Positions 1 through 6,887 of a stretch of 12,622 nt of DNA are shown here, piece after piece. This stretch comes from Eubacterium sp. (lineage in GTDB: Bacteria > Bacillota > Clostridia > Oscillospirales > Acutalibacteraceae): positions 1 to 12,622 of the forward strand of contig JAIDVA010000242.1 of assembly GCA_029059925.1 (NCBI GenBank), written 5' to 3'. Every line of letters begins with the position of its first letter. Position 1 is the first letter of the stretch. The notes below the pieces were generated by a model. The model saw nothing but the letters and a program-made list of their open reading frames with translations. It was not told where the DNA came from and did no database searches. The position numbers were made by a program, and so were the translations under genes.

Positions 1-55
1 ATATATAAATATATGTATAATATAAATAAAAAAGCGTTGTAAAGGAAATAAAATT

Positions 56-310
56 ATGACATACACATATAAAACAAGCGGTGTCTGCTCACAGCAGATT
101 ACGATTGAAATTAATGACGATGAAACCATCAGCAATGTTGAATTTCTCGGCGGCTGCAACGGCAATCTCAAAGGTATTGTAGCACTTGCAAAAGGCAAAA
201 AAATTGATGAAATTATAGCTGTGCTTAAGGGCATCAAATGTGGATTTAAAGGCACCTCCTGCCCTGACCAGCTTGCACAGGCCCTTGAGCAGATTAAAGA
301 GGAAATTTAA
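56..310 (+). CDS. TSCPD-domain four-cysteine protein (TIGR03905-like)
   Basis: An 84-residue cytosolic protein with no signal peptide or membrane segment. It has four cysteines (Cys11, Cys34, Cys62, Cys69) in the pattern GVCS, GGCNGN, KCGFKG, TSCPDQLA, which is the signature of the small stand-alone TSCPD family. The TSCPD motif is also found at the C-terminus of vitamin-B12-dependent ribonucleotide reductases. The four cysteines could bind a metal such as zinc, but this is inference; no biochemical role is known to me. The length fits the family. The start is supported by an AAGGAAA ribosome binding site about 8 bases upstream. It is the first gene of the plus-strand run, 24 bases before the glycosidase gene. 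The promoter probably lies outside or at the very edge of the window. Confidence 0.88.
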   Translation: MTYTYKTSGVCSQQITIEINDDETISNVEFLGGCNGNLKGIVALAKGKKIDEIIAVLKGIKCGFKGTSCPDQLAQALEQIKEEI

Positions 311-334
311 CTTAACCGATAAGGGGAAAATATT

Positions 335-2677
335 ATGCTAAGACTTGAAAGCAGAATACTTCAGCGAGAATTCAAGGTTTACGAGGAAAATCTTTATGCC
401 TCACAAATCAGAAATACGCTTTCCAAAATGGATCTTGTGCCTGACGGCAACAGCGTTGAATTTTTGTTCCGCTTTACTGACGGAACCGAGTTCACATCAA
501 AGGGATTGAAGGTTACTGACTATAATCAGGAAAGAGGCAGACTAACCTTTACCTTTGCCGAATGTGAAGGAATTACCGTTACTATGTCCTTTTGGGCAGG
601 TGAGGATGGTAATACACTCAGAAAACAGATTTCTTTTGTACAAAACAATGATAAAATAATTGATTATATCCTTTTAGAGCATATTGGCATCATCAATTCA
701 AAAACACATTTTTCTGTGCCAAGCGATATTGAAGGCACCGAGCTCAATGCTTATCATTCAGCACTCGGTCAGCCTTTTTATATTGACAGCCTGTTTTTCG
801 GCTGCGAGCTGCCTGCCACCTTTAACTCTATTGTATATGGTATAGGTCAGGTAAAATATTACCTTGGCAAAAATGTACAGGGTAAATTCGACTGCCCTGT
901 AACCGTTATGGGCGGTGCAAAAAGCAATACTATGATTGATGTGCAGAGAGCCTTTTTTGACTACATTGATGATATTGCGGTGAAGACCGATTTCCGACTG
1001 CAATACAACAGCTGGTATGACCACATGCTGAATATCGATGCAGATAATATTGAAAAATCATTTTTCGAGGTTGAAAAGCATCTTTCATCAAATGGTGTTC
1101 CCCCGCTTGACGCTTATGTCATTGATGACGGCTGGAATGACTATAAGGCTCCGTTCTGGTGCTTTAACAAAAAATTTCCGAATCAGCTTTATGATTCAAG
1201 TGCAATGACTAAACGTCTCGGCTCAACCTTCGGTCTTTGGTTAGGTCCGCGCGGCGGATATAATTATCAGACTAAATTTGCAAAAAGAATGGATAAAAAG
1301 GGACTCGGTGCCTACAATGCACTATCAAAAGACATTTGCATTGCAGATAAAACCTATCAGAATAATGTTCAGGATTTTATTCTTCAGACAACAAAGGATT
1401 TTGATATCAACTATTGGAAATTTGACGGCTTCTGCTTAAGACCATGCAACAATCCAAAACACAATCACACAGTCGGCGGTGAAAATGATATGTACTTTTT
1501 CACTGAAATGTGGGAAGGATGGATTGAAATTTTCAAAAATCTGCGTGCACTCAGAACATATCAGGGCAAGGATATATGGATTAATATGACCTGCTATGTA
1601 AATCCATCACCATGGTGGCTGCAATATGTAAACAGCATATGGCTGCAAAACAGCGGTGATATAGGCTTTGCAGACAATCTTGAGCATCAGTCACAGCTTG
1701 ATGCCGAGCTCACCTACCGTGATTCAAGATACTACGACTCCTATTGCAAGAGAGCATGGCAGCTGCCGAACAAATATGTATATAACCACGAGCCTATATA
1801 TGGCAACTGCGCTAAGGTTAATTATACAGACGAGGAATTTGAAAAATATCTTTATTTCAATGCCTGCCGCGGTCAGGCATTCAACGAGCTTCATCTCAGC
1901 TACAACATGATGAACAAAGCAAAATGGCGCACACTTGCATCCGTTGTTCGCTGGCAGAAGAGCAACTATGACATTCTGCAAAAAGTAACATTTATCGGCG
2001 GTAAGCCGGACGAAAATAACATCTATGGATACTTCGGATGGACGGATGATGGCGACGGTATAATCGCACTCAGGAATCCAACCGATGAAAAAACACCTGT
2101 AACCTTAACCCTTAATAAGCTTATGGGCTGCCCTGAGGATTTAAAGGATGTAAAGCGCTACAATGTCTATAACGAAAGTGCTGTAGAAAGCTTTGACAGC
2201 TATTCATATGGTGACAAAATTGATATGACACTTAAACCGTTTGAGGTTAAAATTTTCCAGTTTGGTCATAAGGACAGACGTTTTGATTACATCAAAAACA
2301 CCAACGAATTTACAATCGCCTTCCCATACAGCGGCGAGAAAAATATTGTTATTGCAGAAAATGATGATATTAAAATTTCAGTTGAAAAGGGTATGCTCAA
2401 TATAAAATGTGACAATTGTCAGCTGAGCAGCGAAAGCATAATAAGCGGCAATAAGCACAAAATTACAATTGTACGTGAAAAGAACACAATGGTTAAGCTT
2501 TATATCGACAAACATCTTGACTGCTCTGCATATGATGAAAATACAAAACCGATTGTATCAACTGAATTTACAGACCCTGCAGCAGAGCTTACAGTTAAAG
2601 ACAAAGCAACACCATACAACGAAATAATCACTCTTAAAGAGATTTTAAACAGCTTTGGAAAGAAGAAAAAGAAATAA
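335..2677 (+). CDS. GH36-like glycoside hydrolase (alpha-galactosidase / alpha-N-acetylgalactosaminidase clan)
   Basis: A 780-residue protein without a signal peptide, so probably a cytoplasmic enzyme acting on imported sugar. It shows the three-part layout of clan GH-D enzymes. The N-terminal beta-rich domain (about 1-225) leads into a TIM barrel (about 226-580), which opens with QYNSWYDHML and has the strand motif YVIDDGW at 261-267. The barrel then has YWKFDGF at 360-366, where Asp364 is the likely nucleophile, and NSGDIGFAD at 439-447, where Asp442 or Asp447 is the likely acid/base. The last 200 residues look like a beta-sandwich and end in five lysines. The start has an AAGGGG ribosome binding site. 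The GPH symporter two genes on is a natural partner. The specificity is uncertain: alpha-galactosidase, alpha-N-acetylgalactosaminidase or another alpha-galactoside activity are all possible. The barrel motifs are divergent from the classic KWD and SDxxD forms. Confidence 0.82.
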   Translation: MLRLESRILQREFKVYEENLYASQIRNTLSKMDLVPDGNSVEFLFRFTDGTEFTSKGLKVTDYNQERGRLTFTFAECEGITVTMSFWAGEDGNTLRKQISFVQNNDKIIDYILLEHIGIINSKTHFSVPSDIEGTELNAYHSALGQPFYIDSLFFGCELPATFNSIVYGIGQVKYYLGKNVQGKFDCPVTVMGGAKSNTMIDVQRAFFDYIDDIAVKTDFRLQYNSWYDHMLNIDADNIEKSFFEVEKHLSSNGVPPLDAYVIDDGWNDYKAPFWCFNKKFPNQLYDSSAMTKRLGSTFGLWLGPRGGYNYQTKFAKRMDKKGLGAYNALSKDICIADKTYQNNVQDFILQTTKDFDINYWKFDGFCLRPCNNPKHNHTVGGENDMYFFTEMWEGWIEIFKNLRALRTYQGKDIWINMTCYVNPSPWWLQYVNSIWLQNSGDIGFADNLEHQSQLDAELTYRDSRYYDSYCKRAWQLPNKYVYNHEPIYGNCAKVNYTDEEFEKYLYFNACRGQAFNELHLSYNMMNKAKWRTLASVVRWQKSNYDILQKVTFIGGKPDENNIYGYFGWTDDGDGIIALRNPTDEKTPVTLTLNKLMGCPEDLKDVKRYNVYNESAVESFDSYSYGDKIDMTLKPFEVKIFQFGHKDRRFDYIKNTNEFTIAFPYSGEKNIVIAENDDIKISVEKGMLNIKCDNCQLSSESIISGNKHKITIVREKNTMVKLYIDKHLDCSAYDENTKPIVSTEFTDPAAELTVKDKATPYNEIITLKEILNSFGKKKKK

Positions 2678-3421
2678 ATGAAATGTAAGAAATGCGGATG
2701 TGACACACTAATCAAAAATGATGATTGGTACACGTGTGCCAACTGCGGAGCGGTTATTTTTGATACCGAGGTCAGGCTCGGAAATCAGATAAGCCCCACA
2801 AAAATTGTTGAAAGCATTGAGCAAAACGCACTTGCCTCCCTTTCCGAAACAAACAGTAAGGAAAATGAAAACACAAGTGAAAAGCCACAAAAAAGTAAGC
2901 TGCGTGAAGCAATTGATTTTTGCCTGCCAATGGTAATTGCAGTCATAATAGCAATTATTCTGAAAACCTTTGTGTTCGCAAACGCAGTTGTGCCGACAGG
3001 CTCAATGCTAAACACAATTCAGGAACAGGATCGTATTATTGCAAGCAGACTTGCGTATATCAATGAAGAGCCTGAACGCTATGATATAGTTATTTTTAAA
3101 TATCCCGATGATGAAAAGCAATGCTTTGTAAAAAGAATTATCGGTCTTCCGGGTGAAACCATTGAAATCATTAACGGAGTCGTTTATATAACACAAACAA
3201 ACGGTGAAACCATACAGGCTGATGACAGTTTTATAACAAACGGCAAGCCAAATGGTGATTTTGGTCCTTATAAAGTACCTGAAGACAGCTACTTTATGAT
3301 GGGCGATAACAGAAATTCCAGCTGGGATTCACGTTATTGGGATAACAAATATGTTCACAAGGATAAGATCCTTGGCAAGGTCAAGTTCAGATATTATCCA
3401 AATTTCAGCAAAATTCAATAA
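2678..3421 (+). CDS. lepB: Type I signal peptidase with N-terminal zinc ribbon
   Basis: A 247-residue membrane protease that removes signal peptides from exported proteins outside the membrane. Residues 83-101 form one transmembrane helix. It is followed by the family boxes: PTGSML with nucleophile Ser109, FVKRIIGLPGE with general base Lys152, and MGDNRNSSWDSR at 208-219. This is the Ser/Lys dyad arrangement of family S26. Unusually, residues 1-28 form a zinc-ribbon-like motif (Cys3, Cys6, Cys8, Cys20, Cys23, ending ANCG), joined to the membrane helix by a charged linker (about 29-80). By topology the ribbon should sit in the cytosol. The ATG directly follows the glycosidase stop codon with no gap, so translation is probably coupled. 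A later start would remove the ribbon, but the next in-frame ATG lies at residue 85 inside the helix, so the full-length form is preferred. Confidence 0.93.
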   Translation: MKCKKCGCDTLIKNDDWYTCANCGAVIFDTEVRLGNQISPTKIVESIEQNALASLSETNSKENENTSEKPQKSKLREAIDFCLPMVIAVIIAIILKTFVFANAVVPTGSMLNTIQEQDRIIASRLAYINEEPERYDIVIFKYPDDEKQCFVKRIIGLPGETIEIINGVVYITQTNGETIQADDSFITNGKPNGDFGPYKVPEDSYFMMGDNRNSSWDSRYWDNKYVHKDKILGKVKFRYYPNFSKIQ

Positions 3422-3477
3422 TCAAATCCCCAGGCAATTCTCAGTTAAAAATAATAAAGATTGAATGAGGTATAATT

Positions 3478-4968
3478 ATGCAACAGAACAGTTACATTTC
3501 TAAAAAAGAACGTTTTGCCTTTGGTATCGGCGCATTAGGTCAGGGTATGATTTATGCAATGATGTCAAGCTACATCAGCGACTATTATCTTAACGTCCTG
3601 CAATTAGCACCTATGTTTGTGCTTTTGCTTATGTTTTTGGCACGAATATGGGATGCGATCAATGATCCGCTTATGGGTATGCTCATTGACCGCAGAACAA
3701 CAAAGCGCGGAAAAATGAAGCCATACATAATTTATGCCTCTATACCAATTGGTGTATTTACAGTATTAATGTATCTCAGCCCTAATCTGAGCAAAACCTC
3801 ACTGATGATTTATTCAGCTGCGGTTTATGTTATCTGGGGTATGATTTACACAATGGCAGATGTCCCGTTCTGGAGTCTGCCGAATGTAATGACACCTAAC
3901 CCTGAGGAACGCAGTTCCCTCATTTCATTCACACGTATATTAAACGGAATAGGCTCTGCTGTTCCGGAAGTGCTGTTCCTTGTTATAGGTCTTGTTCTGC
4001 CAAGCATTTTAGGTGCATCTGACGGACTTGAATATAACAAAACAAAATACCTTATCATGGCAATATTCACTGTGGTAATCGGTCTGGCACTTTATGCACG
4101 TTCTTATTTCCACGTTAAAGAAAGAGTTGTAATTCCCGACGTAAAGCCTGTTAAGGGTGAGCCATCAAGACTTTCAAGAATTTTCAAATGCAAGCCGCTT
4201 ATGCTTGTAATACTTATGGGTGTTCTTTCAAGCGGACGTTATATGGTACAGGCAGCTGCCGTTCACGTTGCACGTTATGCTTTTTACATAGGCAAACCGC
4301 TTGAGGGTATGAGTGACGAGGCCCGTGTTGCTGCAATTGAAGCAAGCGTATCAACCGTTAAAACCATATTCCAGGTATGTGCAATTGTAGGTATGTTCGG
4401 TGCGATGCTGTTTATGCCATTGCTGATGAAGAAGTTTGACTATAAAAAAATTGTTATTGTAACCTGCCTTGCAGGCTTCGTTGCAAGCATATTCACAACA
4501 CTTATCGGCTGGTTTACAATGAATCTTTATATTTGTATTCCATTCATTCTTGTTTCCTGTATTCCGCTTGGTGTTCTCAACGTTGTTACATATGCTATGA
4601 TTTGCGACTGCCTTGATTATATGGAGCTGAAAACAGGTTTCCGAGACAATGCGCTCGGCTCAGCATGTCAGGGCTTTGTTAACAAGCTCGGCAATGCGCT
4701 TGCTACATCCGGAATTGTTATTATGTATATGTTCATCGGCATTGCTCCTGAAAAAATGCTCAGTTCAGATGTTATAATGGCAGCAACAGACCTTGCAATG
4801 AATCAGCGCTTTGCAATGTTTTCATTGGTATCTGTTGTTCCCGGCGTAAGCCTGCTGCTTTGCGCTGTTCCGATGTTTTTCTACAAAATCAGCGGTGATA
4901 ATAAAAAGAGAATGCAGGAGCAGCTTGCAGTACAGAGAAAGACAAGAGGAATTGAGATAAATGAATAA
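3478..4968 (+). CDS. GPH-family sugar:cation symporter (MelB-like MFS transporter)
   Basis: A 496-residue, twelve-helix inner membrane transporter of the glycoside-pentoside-hexuronide:cation symporter family. The hallmark WDAINDPLMGMLIDR (58-72) followed by RGKMKPY is present. Asp59, Asp63 and Asp128 (in ADVPFWSL) match, by alignment from memory, the cation/sugar-site aspartates 55, 59 and 124 of melibiose permease MelB. The position matching MelB Asp19 is Gly23, so sugar recognition probably differs. The loop around 200-230 and an insert near 270-295 connect the two halves. A GAGG ribosome binding site lies 10-11 bases before the ATG. The 56-base gap upstream contains no clear promoter. The gene ends 8 bases inside the next one. 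It probably imports the oligosaccharide cut by the upstream GH36-like enzyme; the actual sugar is unknown. Confidence 0.9.
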   Translation: MQQNSYISKKERFAFGIGALGQGMIYAMMSSYISDYYLNVLQLAPMFVLLLMFLARIWDAINDPLMGMLIDRRTTKRGKMKPYIIYASIPIGVFTVLMYLSPNLSKTSLMIYSAAVYVIWGMIYTMADVPFWSLPNVMTPNPEERSSLISFTRILNGIGSAVPEVLFLVIGLVLPSILGASDGLEYNKTKYLIMAIFTVVIGLALYARSYFHVKERVVIPDVKPVKGEPSRLSRIFKCKPLMLVILMGVLSSGRYMVQAAAVHVARYAFYIGKPLEGMSDEARVAAIEASVSTVKTIFQVCAIVGMFGAMLFMPLLMKKFDYKKIVIVTCLAGFVASIFTTLIGWFTMNLYICIPFILVSCIPLGVLNVVTYAMICDCLDYMELKTGFRDNALGSACQGFVNKLGNALATSGIVIMYMFIGIAPEKMLSSDVIMAATDLAMNQRFAMFSLVSVVPGVSLLLCAVPMFFYKISGDNKKRMQEQLAVQRKTRGIEINE

Positions 4969-5905
4969 AAAAATATTAGCTGCCGGTTTTGCTGTCACAG
5001 GTGCTTTGTGTGCAGCAGCAGTACACGGATATATGGACATTGCCGGAAGAGAAAGAAAAATGAAGTCACTTTTCGGTTATATAGGAGAGCTTACTGATAA
5101 AACCGATTACAGTGATATGACCGCTTTTGTTGATAATAAGGTGAATTGGATTAATCAGCAGGAAACAGAAAATGTATCCATAACTTCTGAACGCGGTGAC
5201 CTTTTAAAGGGCTATCTTACACTTAATAAAAACAAGAGCAATGTGTTCGTATTCGGTGCACACGGCTGTCATTCAAACCATAATGGCGACCCGGCTACAT
5301 TTATGCAGTATTACATTGAAAAGGGATACAATTTCCTGTCTGTAGATCATGTTGGTCATGGTGAAAGCAGCGGCAGCTACATCGGCTATGACTATTTTGA
5401 AAGCACGGACAGTCTTGAATGGCTTGACTATCTCATACGCCGATTCGGCAAGGATATAAAAATAATAATTCACGGTGTTTCGATGGGCGGCGCAACTGTT
5501 TGCAAAATGGTTGACAAAGTACCTGAACAGGTTAAGCTTGCAATTGCCGATTGCCCATATACAAACGCGCTTGAAGAATTCGACCACGTTGCAAAAAGTG
5601 CAGGAATTAAACATACAGGCTTGATTCTCAAAGCACTTAACGGTATGAACAAGCTTTTCGCAGGATATGATTTTAATGACACTGATGTGCGAGAATCCGT
5701 TAAAAATTCAAGGGTGCCAATGCTTTTTGTTCATGGTACAGAGGATGATTATGTTCCGACACGAATGGGTATTGAGCTTTATGAAATCTGCGGCAATGAA
5801 AAAGAGCTTTATCTTGTTGAAGGTGCAATACATGCACAAAGTATGAAAACAGATGAGTCAGGCTATCACCAGAAGCTTGATGAATTTATAGAGAAATATT
5901 TGTAA
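4961..5905 (+). CDS. Membrane-anchored alpha/beta hydrolase
   Basis: A 314-residue serine hydrolase of the alpha/beta fold, close to the YqkD/serine aminopeptidase-like group. An N-terminal hydrophobic segment (residues 5-22) is likely a signal anchor, which would place the catalytic domain outside the membrane. The nucleophile elbow is HGVSMGG with Ser174. Asp262 in HGTEDDYVP and His291 in GAIHAQS complete the triad. The GAHGCHSN stretch at 99-106 is the probable oxyanion loop and DHVGHGES at 129-136 the usual strand-4 motif. The start codon overlaps the end of the symporter gene by 8 bases (ATGAATAA), indicating translational coupling. The substrate cannot be told. A carbohydrate esterase role fits the neighbours, but general lipase or esterase function is equally possible. 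Confidence 0.88.
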   Translation: MNKKILAAGFAVTGALCAAAVHGYMDIAGRERKMKSLFGYIGELTDKTDYSDMTAFVDNKVNWINQQETENVSITSERGDLLKGYLTLNKNKSNVFVFGAHGCHSNHNGDPATFMQYYIEKGYNFLSVDHVGHGESSGSYIGYDYFESTDSLEWLDYLIRRFGKDIKIIIHGVSMGGATVCKMVDKVPEQVKLAIADCPYTNALEEFDHVAKSAGIKHTGLILKALNGMNKLFAGYDFNDTDVRESVKNSRVPMLFVHGTEDDYVPTRMGIELYEICGNEKELYLVEGAIHAQSMKTDESGYHQKLDEFIEKYL

Positions 5906-5917
5906 GGAGTAAACCAA

Positions 5918-6256
5918 ATGCCATTTATCGAGGTTAAAACAAATCAGAATTTATCAGAAATAAAAACTGTCATAAAATCAGAGCTTGGCAGTGCCATCAC
6001 AGCAATTCCGGGTAAGACTGAAGGCTGGCTTATGATAGAAATAAGCGATAAGCTTGATATGTATTTTAAGGGCAGCGACGAGCCCTGCGCCATGTTTGAG
6101 ATTGCAATATTCGGCAAGGCAAGTGATGATGCTTATGACGATTTGACAAAGCGTATCTGTGATATATCCGAAAAGTATCTCGGTGTAACACCGGACAGAA
6201 CCTATGTTAAATACACCGAAATTGACCATTGGGGATATAACAATTTTAATTTTTAA
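5918..6256 (+). CDS. MIF-family protein (phenylpyruvate/dopachrome tautomerase-like)
   Basis: A 112-residue protein homologous to macrophage migration inhibitory factor along its whole length (human MIF has 115 with Met). After Met removal the first residue is the catalytic Pro1. Lys32 (in PGK), the EPCA stretch with Cys56, FGK, and PDRTY with Tyr95 fall at the same residue numbers as in human MIF, by alignment from memory. Two active-site positions differ: Ile64 is Phe and Asn97 is Lys. The second cysteine of the human CALC motif is also replaced by Phe, so the CXXC redox motif is absent. The family forms trimers and performs keto-enol tautomerisation. No signal peptide is present. An AAGGAG ribosome binding site lies 10 bases upstream, and the gene closes the operon ahead of a strong hairpin. 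Its physiological role in bacteria is unclear. Confidence 0.9.
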   Translation: MPFIEVKTNQNLSEIKTVIKSELGSAITAIPGKTEGWLMIEISDKLDMYFKGSDEPCAMFEIAIFGKASDDAYDDLTKRICDISEKYLGVTPDRTYVKYTEIDHWGYNNFNF

Positions 6257-6268
6257 TAATGCAAATGG

Positions 6269-6297
6269 AAACACCTGCCGAATCCGGCAGGTGTTTT
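6269..6297 (+). terminator. Rho-independent terminator of the six-gene operon
   Basis: A perfect 12-bp stem (AAACACCTGCCG at 6269-6280 with its complement at 6285-6296) and a four-base loop AATC, ending in a TTTT run. It lies 12 bases after the MIF-family stop codon. The T run is short, so termination may be partial. Confidence 0.88.
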
Positions 6298-6339
6298 GGT
6301 ATTATGACAGTTTTTATTTTTGAAAGTTTTATAATCATA

Positions 6340-6370
6340 TGTAACCTTTTGCTGCTTTCAGTCGCTATAT
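6340..6370 (+). promoter_or_regulatory. ECF-type promoter, probably autoregulatory
   Basis: TGTAACCTTTT at 6340-6350 resembles an ECF -35 element (AAC core followed by a T run). CGCTATAT at 6363-6370 is a possible -10 element, with a 17-base spacer. It lies 35 bases before the sigma-factor start, as expected for a self-activated sigma gene. A T-spaced palindrome GAAAGG-T-CCTTTC at 6375-6387 sits at the expected transcription start or in the short leader, just before the AAGGGTG ribosome binding site. The assignment rests on spacing and motif resemblance only. Confidence 0.5.
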
Positions 6371-6404
6371 AGGTGAAAGGTCCTTTCAATAAGGGTGTGA
6401 ATGA

Positions 6405-6887
6405 ATGAGAAATGATGAATACATAAAAGCTGTAAAACGAAACAGCAACAGATTATATTTGATTGCACTTTCGTATTTGCAGAATCATCACAATGCTGAA
6501 GATGTTATGCAGGATACTTTATTAAAACTGTGGAAAACAAATAAGGTATTCAATGATGATGCACATATGGATAAATGGTTAACTGTCACTTGTGTGCACA
6601 AGTGTAAGGACCATTTTAAATCACCATTTGTCAAAAGCAATGTTGCTTTGGATGAGGCAAAAAATTTATACACCTTTGACACAATTAAAAACCATGATGT
6701 ATTTAATGCAATTATGTCATTGTCACAAAAAGAACGCGTGGTCGTGCATTTGTTTTACTATGAGGATATGCAGATTGATGAAATTGCACAAACAATTAAA
6801 TGCAAGCCCTCGGCAGTAAAAACAAGACTGCACAGAGCGAGAACACATTTAAAAGCAATTTTAGGAGATGATTGGATAAATGAATAA
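6405..6887 (+). CDS. ECF-family RNA polymerase sigma factor
   Basis: A 160-residue sigma-70 family protein of the extracytoplasmic-function type, with only regions 2 and 4. Region 2 (about 14-75) contains YLIALSYLQNHHNAEDVMQD, whose AEDVMQD matches the core-RNAP-binding segment, and a DKWL segment that would melt the -10 element. Region 4 (about 103-150) has LSQKERVVVHLFYYEDM and the helix-turn-helix IDEIAQTIKCKPSAVKTRLHRAR, which should read the -35 element. The start is preceded by AAGGGTG at 6391-6397. The gene overlaps the next one by 8 bases. The partner's membrane topology implies that the sigma factor is held inactive until an envelope signal arrives. The exact ECF group is not certain. 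Confidence 0.93.
   Translation: MRNDEYIKAVKRNSNRLYLIALSYLQNHHNAEDVMQDTLLKLWKTNKVFNDDAHMDKWLTVTCVHKCKDHFKSPFVKSNVALDEAKNLYTFDTIKNHDVFNAIMSLSQKERVVVHLFYYEDMQIDEIAQTIKCKPSAVKTRLHRARTHLKAILGDDWINE

Noticed and set aside
16..21. TATAAT as a -10 element for the first operon
   Set aside because: The surroundings are almost pure A and T, the matching -35 would fall outside the window, and such a hexamer is expected by chance here.
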